Origin: Odiellus spinosus
Taxonomy: Eukaryota > Arthropoda > Arachnida > Opiliones > Phalangiidae
Assembly (NCBI GenBank): GCA_963920705.1
Contig: OY987227.1
Coordinates: 25,277,935-25,341,934, forward strand
DNA: 64,000 nucleotides
Reading direction: 5' to 3'
The position numbers were made by a program, and so were the translations under genes. Below, piece after piece: positions 1 to 12,000 of this stretch (positions within the stretch are counted from its first letter, which is position 1; every line of letters starts with the position of its first letter). The notes under the pieces are model-generated. The model was not told the origin of the DNA. It did not search any database and saw only the letters and a program-made list of their open reading frames with translations.

Positions 1-288
1 AGTTTGTTTCCAAGGTAACAGGCAGTTAACCCCTAATTTGACCTTTTGAAATCAATTCAAAACGGATTCAAAATTTCTAGTGCGAACGCGACTTTGGTCT
101 TGACTTGAGCTTGTTTTTCTCGAAATTGAAAGTTAAACTATTAATAAATGATTTAAATCGGCATATTTAAATGGGTATTGATACGCAAAATATAACGAGT
201 GTCGTATTATATTGGAAAAAAAATGAACCACTGGCAGTGCTCGGGACTGCAACCCTTAACACAGAATCGCTTTATTTCCTCCCCCCAG

Positions 289-3200
289 TCCTCCTGTACG
301 CCAAGCGAGATTCCGAGGATGTTTTTCACGCCCTTCACCTCGTTCCTCCGACGCTGGCAGGCCTAGCGAATGCGGTGAGTATTTGACCTTAAAGCTTAAT
401 CGTAATTAAAACATGACCCCTAGTTGGCTCGCCAAAACGCTTTTTTTTTTTATCTTCTTGCCAAAAATCTTGCAAATGGGCACATATTTTTTTGTACCGA
501 ACCCGCCTATACTCTGTTGCATATTCAAGATCTGACCCTTTCGATTCGTTAATTAGAATGAATGTTTGGCATGTTGTTTTCTCGATATTGCTTTTTGAAT
601 TAATTTACATTAAAAAAACGCGCAATGTTTAATTGGAATTAAGTGAAGATGCAACAGGGAAAAAGTCGTTCGTTTCGTAATTAAAAAACACGTTCGCCTT
701 AATAGAAACTTCATGGTTTAATGATTTTGAAAGGTGAAATGAACAATTTTGATTTTTAACATTCACAACAGTTCACATTAGCGTATTCAAATCGATTTGA
801 AATTGTAAAATCAAATCGATATTCATATCTCCAGGAATCGTAAAAAGTACCATTTGTTCACATTATCATCTTCATCAGAAGCCGATGAAACCCTCCTTTG
901 AAGTCTATTACTCCCGGGTCTTGTCTACCCCTCTCTGTATGGGTTAGTTTCAAAAAGCGCGATTCGTACGCCTCCTAACGGTAGATATTTTGGGAGCGGG
1001 GGTTCGTCGAGCGAATATCTTTAGCAACCTTGGAGTTCGTCAAAAAAAACGTCGTCGTTTGTGGAGAGAGAGAATTTCCAATTTTCCGTAGACAGGGGGG
1101 TATGAAGCAGGACCCCTCCGATCTCGTAAAATTGGGAATTTTACCCATACAGAGAGGAGCGCTATATGGAACATTAGAGTAGTAGACTTCAAAGGAGGGT
1201 TTCATCGGCTTCTGTCTATATTTATTCCAAGACTGTGTGAACAAAAAAATGTAGATAGACTTGAAACACATTTGAACTTAAAAATTGTTTTCGAAGTTGG
1301 TTCCTTTAGTGAAATTATAAAAATTCAAATTCGTATCTAAGATCACTAAAAACTGGTTTAGTATTAAATTTCAAAAACTATATAGCGATGAAAATTAAGC
1401 GTTTGAGATTTGAATCAAAATCTCACGCTTTACTCACACCGGAACGTGTTTGTAATATCTCTCTCTTTCTTCAAAACGATTGTCCTTTTTAAGAATTTTT
1501 CAATTTTCCACTTATTATATATCTTATTCAAAATTTAACTTTTCCCACTTTGTAACATAAAAGTGGCCTCCCCCAAAAAAAAAATCAAAATTGTTTTTAA
1601 AACAATGCAATCTTATTTTCAAGTTCACTTAATCGTAATTGCGTGGGTTTTCCATTTCTTTTTGTTTAAATTGTCCATATATATGCTGGACTCCCCTTAT
1701 CATTTAAGCGACGGGTTCGTGTATAATTTATTACATAGTATATAGGTTCTGCCTACATAAATGAATCGTAGCACTCGTAACCTCGACATCTTTTTGTTTT
1801 ATTGAGATTTTCTCTCACTGATAATTGGTCTTAACCCTGGAATAAGGTCGGTCTTCGTGTCTTTCTTTGATCCCTATAAAGCCTGTCGCGCACCAAAAGA
1901 TTTGAAACATTAATTTAGTTTTCTAACAGTCAAAGTAAATGGGAATTTTCGAGCTTAAAAACCTAAAGGCGAAATTTTAGAGCAAAATTTACACACTGCA
2001 ATTGGATAAGGTTACGGAAAATTCAGACCAATCATATTATTTCTGCTTTCAACAGCGCAAACCCGATTGAGTTTCTTAAAAACTATAGCGACTCCGTCGG
2101 AATATGATGTGAAATCTTTACTGTTGAAGGTAGAAGCCATTGGTTCGATTTTATAAATCATTTACATTCAAACTTAACCGAACTTCAGAAAAATAAACGA
2201 ATCTAGAGTTTTTCAACTTTTATTTTTCTTTTTTAATCTCGACTAGTCTGATTGGCAAACTTTTTCCTTCATTAAAATTCCAAAAATATAAAATATAAAA
2301 AACACGTTTAATTAGGTTTAATACGGCCTTGTTAATAAATTAGTCTTGGTACGCGACAGGCTTAATTATAATATTTTGACGATTTCATTTTCAAAATTAT
2401 AATACGTATTAATTTAAAAATTAGTTGTTTATACTCTCACAAAATATATAATTTAAAAAATTGAGAGACAACGAATTTTTTTTTTTTTTTAAATTATAAA
2501 GTATACTTATTATTCTTTTCTTTTGATTATGTTAATCAGATGACCCTCGGAAAGCTTATATATATTTTTTTCCCATTGGTAATCCCCCTTTAATTGATCA
2601 TCCCTGCTTGGTAGGCACTCTAGAATTCGCGTTAACCTGGATAAGTTTCGCAAAAGTCCTTGAATATAATACTAGTCTGTCAATCTCGCTAATTAACTCG
2701 TCGGTAATGGCTTTCCCCGCCGCCGTATCGCTGGATTTTCGTGAGCGATTGTCCGAATTTAACGCCGTTTCAAATAAATGAGCTTTTTTTATGTTTTATT
2801 TTTCAAAATGAGGAAGGGGTTGTTGGAATGCGGGTTTAAAACTCTCAGATATTCGCTTAACAAAGGTAGTTCCTTGTTACTTGCCTTAAAGTATAAAAAG
2901 CAAAAACTGACATTATGGTTCGTGCTTGACCTAGTAAAAGTAAATTACACCTCAACGACTAGTGGCGGATACGCTAATGAAAGACGGTTGTGTTTTAATA
3001 AACATTTATCTAACGATTTTAGAATCGGAATAACCAGAATGTGTGTGTATTTTTTATTTTCGACGATAGTCATTTCAAGAGAAATTATTTACCCCCAGGG
3101 ATAAATAAATTGGTAATCGTCCAAATGGAAATTTAAGTGAAATTTCAGGCGTAATGTGTACTTTAAGTGTATAAGATTATCCCAATGATTTTATTTTTAA

Positions 3201-4630
3201 GGTTTTACAATTCAAGCAACTTCGTAAACACCTATCAAAAATTCACAAAATCCATTTTTTTTTAATATATTTTTTTTTGAGTGAGAGAGAGATTGAGGAT
3301 GGCTTGAGTAATTTTCTTACAAAGTTCCGGGTACTAAATTCAAATCATAAAATACGTTTTGGTATTTGTTTTAATAGGTTTGGTAATGGGGAAAAAATAA
3401 TCCAGGTGTGTTTATTTACATCGAAGCAATTATAGTCTTGTAACTTTCTAATAAAATCGGTTATCTTAACTTAGAATTTAGTCAAATTAGTCAGGACTTT
3501 GAAAAATACTTGTAGTCTTCGTGCAAACAGTATTTTGCTTTCAAAACAGTATTTTTTACTAAGGTGTATACCACTAGATTGCACCAGCAAGAAGGATCAG
3601 ATAAGGAGAGGAAAAGTGGGGCTGCGTTGAGTTAGAGAGAGAAGAGCCCACCTCCCACTCGGGTGGAACGGGGGGATAGGAAATTCTCGAGGTAAACTGT
3701 TGTCACCTGGTCGCTAGCTAGCGCGTCTCATAAAGGATTCGTTTTACCCACGTGACAACAATTTACCACGAAGCATCTCTACCCCCGTCTGTCCCCCGTT
3801 CTCCCAGAGTGGGAGTTTAGGCCGACGCAGTAGGAGCCGCGCCGTTCCCACTTTTCCTCTCCTTATCTGATCCTTCTTGGCACCAGTCAATAGCTAACCG
3901 CAAAGATATTTACATTGACCAATGAAACCGATAGCATATGAAACACTACATTAGAATAATGGTCTGCGATGATATGTATACAGAACAACGCAGGAAGTGG
4001 GGCTGAAAGGGAGAAATATCGCAATAATGTGAACTAACTCTTTCCCAATATCTCTTGAGTGGGATATTAATGCATTATAAGTTGGTGGGCCAATTCCAAG
4101 CTAGGGTTAAAATTCCCAAGGGGGCGCTGATACTTGCCTTGAAATTTAGAAAGTAATTTCTATCTGCGTCATCTTGATTTTTGCCAGCTCGAACGCAATG
4201 TCATGGATAATGTCCATATGCACTACAAAAGCATCGCATTCTAATCCCTTTGTAAATTTTATATATTTGGCAAACTTGCATTTTATATTAAAATTACCCT
4301 AAAGCTTTGCTTCAACTAAATCATCTCGCTAAGAAATCATGTTTAATTTTTGGAAAAATTTCTTTTAGATCGAGAGCAAATACGATATTGGAACCAACAG
4401 TATCCGGAGTATTTACAAGCGTTGTTCTAAAGGGTAAATATATAAATTTACTATTATTAATTAGACATACAGATTATTAAGATTTGCTTATTTCTAATTA
4501 ACATTTTAATAGGATCACTGTACAAATGGACGACGACATCGTGAAACATTACTGTAACGAAGACACCTTCATTATCGAAATCATCAAAACCGAGGAGGAT
4601 TTGTATGACATAACTTTGGTTGAACTATAA
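289..4630 (+). CDS. grh: Grainyhead transcription factor, C-terminal part (3' exons only)
   Basis: Three exons, 289..374, 4369..4433 and 4513..4630 (stop TAA 4628-4630), encode the last 88 residues; the DNA-binding exons lie upstream of the window. Splice sites are canonical (ccccccag before 289, GTGAGT after 374, ttttag before 4369, GTAAAT after 4433, aatag before 4513) and phases fit. The peptide carries the Grainyhead/CP2 C-terminal dimerisation domain: HLVPPTLAGLANA, then IESKYDIGTNSIRSIYKRC, then QMDDDIVKHYCNEDTF, ending LYDITLVEL. These match what I recall of insect Grh in order and spacing, including the terminal LYDxTLxEL. Grh is a nuclear factor controlling epidermal differentiation, cuticle and barrier genes; this part mediates dimerisation. 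The first of the three exons starts in phase 1. The roughly 4-kb intron 375-4368 holds two MITEs. An ATG-initiated frame at 171-386 is only this exon read through its upstream intron, so it is not a separate gene. Confidence 0.9.
876..1214 (+). mobile_element. MITE family 1 (CAGAAG ends), copy 1
   Basis: A 339-bp element in the grh intron. Its terminal inverted repeats begin CAGAAGCCGATGAAACCC and the same sequence reversed closes it; the inverted homology continues inward through CTCCTTTGAAGTCTA. Flanks are tcttcat and tctatat, an imperfect 7-bp duplication. Further copies are at 26394, 60247 and 61908. No transposase; presumably mobilised in trans. Confidence 0.88.
1215..3587. other. grh intron, no gene recognised
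   Basis: AT-rich intronic DNA with short open frames (for example 1563-1745 and 2778-3104) that lack any familiar motif or splice context. A less AT-rich patch at about 2600-2770 stands out by composition and could be regulatory, but nothing specific is recognised. A 35-base segment at about 2028-2062 with core GCTTTCAACAG recurs inverted at about 6650-6690. Confidence 0.4.
3588..3879 (-). mobile_element. MITE family 2 (CAAGRAGGATCAG ends), copy 1
   Basis: A 292-bp element with TIRs CAAGAAGGATCAGATAAGG and its reverse complement, flanked by perfect 7-bp target duplications gcaccag (3581-3587 and 3880-3886). The interior includes the motif GCTAGCTAGCG. The second copy, at 31754-32034, is in the opposite orientation. 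Lies in the grh intron. No coding capacity. Confidence 0.92.
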
Positions 4631-7600
4631 CCTGGAGAAAATATTTCTTCCAACCCCAAGTTTATCAAAAACATAAAATTATAAAAATATATATATCGTA
4701 AAGTGCCCCCCCCCCTTTTTTTTTTTTATTTGGTTTTTAAAAGAATCTAATAATTAAGTGTCAAATATGCAAAAAGAATAAACTTTTTAAGCAAGAAAAA
4801 TAGCGTTTTTGCTTCGATTCGGAAGTACGTTAATCTCTGGACAAAATGAAGATATTTTCGATTAACCGAAAATAAGAGAGAGAAAAACAAAAAAAAGGCA
4901 AAAATTTCGGTGAAATGCAAAAATTGAGGAGTGAATTTAATTCCGATAAAAGTGAATCGAAACATTGAAAACTTTTACGACTTATAAAAAGAAGATATAT
5001 ATTTTTGCGAACAAATATTTTTTTTTTTTACGAAACGCCATAAGATATATAGATTGAAGAAACAACAATAAAACAAGATACTCATAATTATTTCATCCGT
5101 AATTTTTAATTTCATGTTTCGAACGATAAAAAAAAAATACCCCCCAATTAACGCAAAATTTCAAATCGCAGTGATCAACAACGAAAAAGAATCTCTACGA
5201 GGTTGTTTTCGCGATATCAACGCGAACTTAACAAAAAAAAAAAACCCCCAACAAAATGAACACAAAAGCGTCAAAAAAATTCGTGATTTTGATTTAATTT
5301 TTTTTTTAAATGTATATAATTGTTCAGTATTGTTTCTGACGCGTTCTAAAGAGGTTATAGGTCACGCGATCTATGAAACACAATTACCCCTCAATATTTT
5401 CTCTATATTTCTTTAAAGAAAAAAAAAAATTGCTTGAAGTTTGAAAAGATTTTCGATTTTACGAGAAAATTTTTACATTCCCATATTTCAAACAAAATGA
5501 AATAATAAAAAATAACTTCATCCCCTTTAGAGTTAGGTTCATTATTATTATTATTTTTGGATCTTGATTTTATTTTTTATATATATCGCTCCGTCGGTTA
5601 ATTTGAAGAAAAAATAAATTTAGTTTTTCTATTCTCAATTTTCTACTTAAATAAAAAAAAAATTAAAAATAAAACCGTAATCTCATTTTTTTTTTATGAA
5701 AAATAAAACTATCAAAGGTCCCACCTTTTTATTTTTTTAAAAGAAAAAACTTTACATAACTTTTCGTGTCAGCAATAGATTGAGTTAATATAACTAAAAT
5801 TTATTTTTTTCCTATAGTCAAAATGTTTCGTTTTTATTCGTCGTCTTTTTTTTTTTTTTTACGCGTATTGTGATCCGCTTTTTTTTAAATATAAAAGTAA
5901 TTCAAATTTTCTACAAAATTGGCTAAAAACAAATTAGGAATGAAAGGGAAAATATGAGTTAAAAATAACGTTAATTTTTGGAATAGTTTTTATCAATTAT
6001 TGAACACATTTTTGGTGTTAAACAAAAATTCTAAAGTAAAGTAGAGCCTGGAGGAAATAGTGTGTAATTTTTAGATTTCTTAGACCCTAAAATATGATAA
6101 TAGAAAAAAATGTATGAAAAATAGTTTAATTTTGAATTTTACTCCGAGGAAAGCGCTTGCGAGCCAATCAAATCTCGTTTATTTAGGTAGTGTTATACCT
6201 ACATTATTCAAACCCGAAAATGTGGCGACACATTTCCCGTAAATTAAACTGTAATTTAACTGATACACTTTTATCAAATTATATGCGGAATAAATAGATG
6301 AAAAATAATAAACAATATTAATTAATAATGACGAAGAATAACAAAAATAATTAGCCATTCTTAAATTAACCAACGCTGAATGTTTTTTTAACGGAAATTA
6401 TCCATTTTTGGCCAAAGTAAAATTTGATTGGCTGGCATTCCTTAACTCCACATGGAACAAAATGGTGGACGATTTAAATGAGTCGTGGCTGAAAAGCGTA
6501 CTTAATAAACCCTTAATTGTGGAATAATTAACTAAATAATATTTGATTTGAGAAAGGGAATTTTGTTTTCTTCAGGCTCCTTTTAATGTTATTATCCAAA
6601 CAGCTTCTGCTTTCAACAGTACAGAATATTCTCGCCATCTGATGAGAAAATTAATCGCCTGTTGAAAGCTGTAATAATACGATTGGCCCGATTTTTACCC
6701 CACATTGAAAATCAAATATAACACAACCTGAAAATTTAAATTTAACAGTAAAATATCGCCTTAAAATGATAGAAATATGATTTTGATTAATAATTTTGTG
6801 TGCAGATTATGAAAATATATACAAAAGCTGTTCCGATGGTTTTTTTAACTCGTAGTTTCCCATTTAAATCCAGATATGAATTTTTTCGTTTTTTTTTTTT
6901 CTTCATTTAGAGCTTGCGAATTGTACGTTTAACTGCCATATTTACGAAAATACGCGTTTTCTAATTAGATCATTCAATATATACTATTTAAATACGTTTT
7001 AAGTTAAGCAAAAAAAAAAAAAAAATGAACATAACGCGCGTATTTTACGAAAGAAGAGTACAACTTAATTTTATATTTCTTAATAATTATTTAGCGCTCA
7101 CCTTACGATTTATAACCAAAATTTAAAATAAAAAATATAGTATATTCACAGTTTAAAATATTATAAAAAAAAAAAAAGATATCGCTTTAACTGTACTTAA
7201 AATATTTGTAAAAGGTCCGGAGGTATTATTTTTATAAGAAATATTTTTAATCGTTTAAAAATATAGATTGAGAAAATTGTGTTTAAATTAGAGAAGTTTC
7301 GTAAAAAAAATATCCTTAAAGATTAAAAAAAAAAAAAAAAAAAAAAAAATGAATTCGTTTCCAGTAATATATTTATTTTTACCATTATATGAAATTAAAA
7401 TAATTCCCCCGGCTTAAAAAAAAATTAGATTATTTTCGTTTTTTTTTTAAAGATTGAAATTTAATTTTATATTCAAATGTTTGAAAATTATTCTTAATAT
7501 TTGATAAATTCAAAAAAGAAATGAGAAAAAAAAAAAAAAAAATAATGTCGCGCTTATTTTCCACAGTTAATTGGTGTGATAAATATAATTAGACTCGTTT

Positions 7601-7811
7601 TACATTATACAGTGCCAGATGTGGTCGAGTGTCAGTTGTGTATTAAACTTTTTACACAATGAAATGATTCTTCTTGCGGGATATGAAATTACTGGGAAAT
7701 GTTTTTTAATAAACAATATTATTATCAGAAATGTTTTTCAAATTTTTTTAAAAAAAAATAAAACTGAAATATCCTGACAAATAGGCTAGCCTTTTTCAAA
7801 TCGACAATCGG
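4631..7811. other. Downstream of grh: AT-rich, probably 3' UTR then intergenic
   Basis: Follows the grh stop codon. Very AT-rich with many A and T runs (long A run near 7325-7350) and several AATAAA-like words, so the grh 3' UTR could end anywhere here. Short open frames (4747-4965, 5114-5416, 6179-6373) are low-complexity and not called. AGCCAATCAAAT occurs near 6163 and inverted near 6424, possibly the ends of a small foldback element; a hairpin of CTTTCAACAG lies at about 6600-6670. Confidence 0.4.
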
Positions 7812-7829
7812 TCAAGAAAGATTTTTCAA

Positions 7830-8515
7830 GGGGTGTATTTTTTCAAGGGGTGTATTTTTTCAAGGGGTGTATTTTTTCAAGGGGTGTTTTGTTTCAAGGG
7901 GTGTATATTTACAAGGGGTGTATATTTTCAAGGGGTGCTTTTTTTTTTCATGGGGTGTATATTTTCAAGGGGTGTTTTTTTTTTCATGGGGTGTATTTTT
8001 CCAAGGGATGTTTTATTTTCAAAGCGTGTTTTATTTTCAGAGCGTGTTTTATTTTCAAAGCGTATTTTATATTCAAAGCGTGTTACATTTTCAAAGCGTG
8101 TTTTTATTTTCAAAGCGAGTTTTTATTTTCAAAGCGTGTTTTATTTTCAAAGCGTGTTTTATTATGAAAGCGTGTTTTATTATCAAAGCGTGTTTTATTT
8201 TCAAAGCGTGTTTTATTATCAAAGCGTATTTTATTATCAAAGCGTGTTTTATTTTCATAGCATGTTTTTATTTTCAAAGCGTGTTTAATTATCAAAGCGT
8301 GTTTTATTTTCATAGTATGTTTTTATTTTCAAAGCGTGTTTTATTATCAAAGCGTGTTTTATTTTAAGAGCGTGTTTTATTTTCAAAGCGTATTTTATTT
8401 TAACAGCATGTTATATTTTCAAACCGTTTTTTATTTTCAAAGCGTGTTTTTATTTTCAAAGCGTGTTTTTATTTTCAAAGCGTGTTTTTATTTTCAAAGC
8501 GTGTTTTATTTTTAA
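7830..8515 (+). repeat. 17-18-bp repeats, CAAGGGGTGTAT type grading into CAAAGCGTGTTTTA type
   Basis: Starts as TTTTTTCAAGGGGTGTA units and from about 8020 becomes TTTTATTTTCAAAGCGTG units with substitutions. Looks like a diverged outer edge of the 17-bp satellite. I see no counterpart at the right end of the block. Frames open in several phases reflect the absence of stop triplets. Confidence 0.85.
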
Positions 8516-8738
8516 TTTTAATATCAATTTTATATCAATTTATATCAATTTATATCAATTTTAATATCAATTTATATCAATTTATATCAATTTATATCAA
8601 TTTTAATATCAATTTTAATATCAATTTATATCAATTTTAATATCAATTTTAATATCCATTTTAATATCCATTTTAATATCAATTTTATATCAAATTTGTA
8701 TCAATTTTAATATCAATTTTGTATCAATTTATTTATTA
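8516..8738 (+). repeat. AT-rich TTTTAATATCAA / TTTATATCAA tandem repeat
   Basis: Short 10-12-bp units alternating between TTTTAATATCAA and TTTATATCAA, between two GGGGTGT-bearing modules. No counterpart seen in the right arm. Confidence 0.85.
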
Positions 8739-8739
8739 T

Positions 8740-9005
8740 TATTATTTTTTTTTTTTCAGGGGGTGTATTTATTATTTTTTTACAGGGGGTGTATTTATTA
8801 TTTATTTTTTTTACAGGGGGTGTATTTATTATTTTTTTTACAGGGGGTACCCCTTGTAAAAAAAATGAATTATTATTTTTTTACAAGGGTACGCCTTATA
8901 AAAAAATCAATTATTATTTATTATTTTTTTTACAGGGGGTGTATTTATTATTTTTTTTACAGGGGGTGTATTTATTATTTTTTTTTACAGGGGGTGTATT
9001 TATTG
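8740..9005 (+). repeat. GGGGGTGTATTTATTATT repeats with inverted CCTTGT module
   Basis: Roughly 26-bp units: ACAGGGGGTGTATTTATT followed by T-rich filler. At 8840-8905 the GGGGG unit is followed by CCCCTTGTAAAAAA and then ACAAGGGTACGCCTTATAAA, a local inversion. The same modules appear reversed at 24061-24610. Confidence 0.88.
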
Positions 9006-12000
9006 AAAATCAATTTATCAAAAATCTCAATTTTCCAAATCTCAAAAATCTCAATTTTCCAAATCTCAAAAATCTCAATTTTCCAAATCTCAAAAATCTC
9101 AATTTTCCAAAATCTCAAAAATCTCAATTTTCCAAATCTCAAAAATCTCAATTTTCCAAGTCTCAATTTTCCAAATCTCAATTTTCCAAGTCCCAATTTT
9201 CCAAATCTCAATTTTCCAAATCTCAATTTTCCAAATCTCAATTTTCCAAATCTCAATTTTCCAAATCTCAATTTTCCAAATCTCAATTATCCAAATCTCA
9301 ATTTTCCAAATCTCAATTTTCCAAATCTCAATTTTCCAAATCTCAATTTTCCAAATCTCAATTTTCCAAATCTCAATTTTCCAAATCTCAATTTTCCAAA
9401 TCTCATTTTTCCAAATCTCAATTTTCCAAATCTCAAAAATCTCAATTTTCCAAGTCTCAATTTTCCAAATCTCAATTTTCCAAGTCCCAATTTTCCAAAT
9501 CTCAATTTTCCAAATCTCAATTTTCCAAATCTCAATTTTCCAAATCTCAATTTTACAAATCTCAATTTTCCAAATCTCAATCTTCCAAATCTCAATTTTC
9601 CAAATCTCAATTTTCCAAATCTCAATTTTCCAAATCTCAATTTTCCAAATCTCAATTTTCCAAATCTCAATTTTCCAAATCTCAATTTTCCAAATCTCAT
9701 TTTTCCAAATCTCAATTTTCCAAATCTCAATTTTCCAAATCTCAATTTTCCAAGTCTCAATTTTCCAAGTCTGTGTATTTTAACAGGGGGTGTATTTTAA
9801 CAGGGGGTGTATTTTTACAGGGGGTGTATTTTTACAGGGGGTGAATTTTTACAGGGGGTGTATTTTTACAGGGGGTGTATTTTTACAGGGGGTGTATTTT
9901 TACATTGGGTGTATTTTTACAGGGGGTGTATTTTTCAAATCTCAAAAATCTCAATTTTTCAAATCTCAAAAATTTCAATTTTCAAAATCTCAAAAATCTC
10001 AATTTTTCAAATCTCAAAAATCTCAATTTTTCAAATCTCAAAAATCTCAATTTTTCAAATGTCAAAAATCTCAATTTTCCAAATCTCAAAAATCTCAATT
10101 TTCCAAATCTCAATTTTCCAAGTCTCTATTTTCCAAGTCTCAATTTTCCAAGTCTCAATTTTCCAAGTCTGTGTATTTTTGCAGGGGATGTATTTTTACA
10201 GGGGGTGTATTTTTAGAGGGGGTGAATTTTTACAGGGGGTGTATTTTTACAGGGGGTGTATTTTTACAGGGGGTGAATTTTTACAGGGGGTGTATTTTTA
10301 CAGGGGGTGTATTTTTACAGGGGGTGTATTTTTACAGGGGTGTATTTTTACAGGGGGTGTATTTTTACAGGGGGTGTATTTTTACAGGGGGTGTATTTTT
10401 ACAGGGGGTGTATTTTTACATTGGGTGAATTTTTACAGGGGGTGTATTTTTACAGGGGGTGTATTTTTCAAATCTCAAAAATCTCAATTTTCCAAATCTC
10501 AAAAATCTCAATTTTCAAAATCTCAAAAATCTCAATTTTCCAAATCTCAAAAATCTCAATTTTTCAAATCTCAAAAATCTCAATTTTTCAAATGTCAAAA
10601 ATCTCTATTTTTCAAATGTCAAAAATCTCAATTTTCCAAATCTCAAAAATCTCAATTTTCCAAATCTCAATTTTCCAAATCTCAATTTTCCAAGTCTCAA
10701 TTTTCCAAGTCTCAATTTTCCAAGTCTCAATTTTCCAAGTCTCAATTTTCCAAATCTCAATTTTCCAAATCTCAATTTTCCAAATCTCAATTTTCCAAAT
10801 CTCAATTTTCCAAATCTCAATATTCCAAATCTCAATTTTCCAAATCTCAATTTTCCAAATCTCAATTTTCCAAATCTCAATTTTCCAAATCTCAATTTTC
10901 CAAATCTCAATTTTCCAAATCTCAATTTTCCAAATCTCAATTTTCCAAATCTCAATTTTCCAAATCTCAATTTTCCAAATCTCAATTTTCCAAATCTCAA
11001 TTTTCCAAATCTCATTTTTCCAAATCTCAATTTTCCAAATCTCATTTTTCCAAATCTCAATTTTCCAAGTCTCAATTTTCCAAATCTCAATTTTCCAAGT
11101 CTCAATTTTCCAAGTCTCAATTTTCCAAGTCTCAATTTTACAAATCTCAATTTTCCAAATCTCAATTTTCCAAATCTCAATTTTCCAAATCTCAATCTTC
11201 CAAATCTCAATTTTCCAAATCTCAATTTTCCAAATCACAATTTTCCAAATCTCAATTTTCCAAATCTCAATTTTCCAAATCTCAATTTTCCAAATCTCAA
11301 TTTTCCAAATCTCAATTTTCCAAATCTCAATTTTCCAAATCTCATTTTTCCAAATCTCAATTTTCCAAATCTCAATTTTCCAAGTCTGTGTATTTTTACA
11401 GGGGGTGTATTTTTACAGGGGGTGTAATTTTACAGGGGGTGTATTTTTACAGGGGGTGAATTTTTACAGGGGGTGTATTTTTACTGGGGGTGTATTTTTA
11501 CAGGGGGTGTATTTTTACCTTGGGTGTATTTTTACAGGGGGTGTATTTTTCAAATCTCAAAAATCTCAATTTTTCAAATCTCAAAAATCTCAATTTTCAA
11601 AATCTCAAAAATCTCAATTTTTCAAATCTCAAAAATCTCAATTTTTCAAATCTCAAAAATCTCAATTTTCCAAATCTCAAAAATCTCAATTTTCCAAATC
11701 TCAATTTTCCAAGTCTCAATTTTCCAAGTCTCAATTTTCCAAGTCTCAATTTTCCAAGTCTGTGTATTTTTGCAGGGGATGTATTTTTACAGGGGGTGTA
11801 TTTTTACAGGGGGTGAATTTTTACAGGGGGTGTATTTTTACAGGGGGTGTATTTTTACAGGGGGTGTATTTTTACAGGGGTGTATTTTTACAGGGGGTGT
11901 ATTTTTACAGGGGGTGTATTTTTACAGGGGGTGTATTTTTACAGGGGGTGTATTTTTACAGGGGGTGTATTTTTACAGGGGGTGTATTTTTACAGGGGGT

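Noticed and set aside
171..386. Independent 71-residue gene
   Set aside because: It is the grainyhead exon 289..374 plus upstream intron; the ATG part has no homology and lies before a strong acceptor.
2778..3104. 108-residue ORF in the grh intron
   Set aside because: No recognisable motif, low-complexity AT-driven composition, inside an intron and without splice context.
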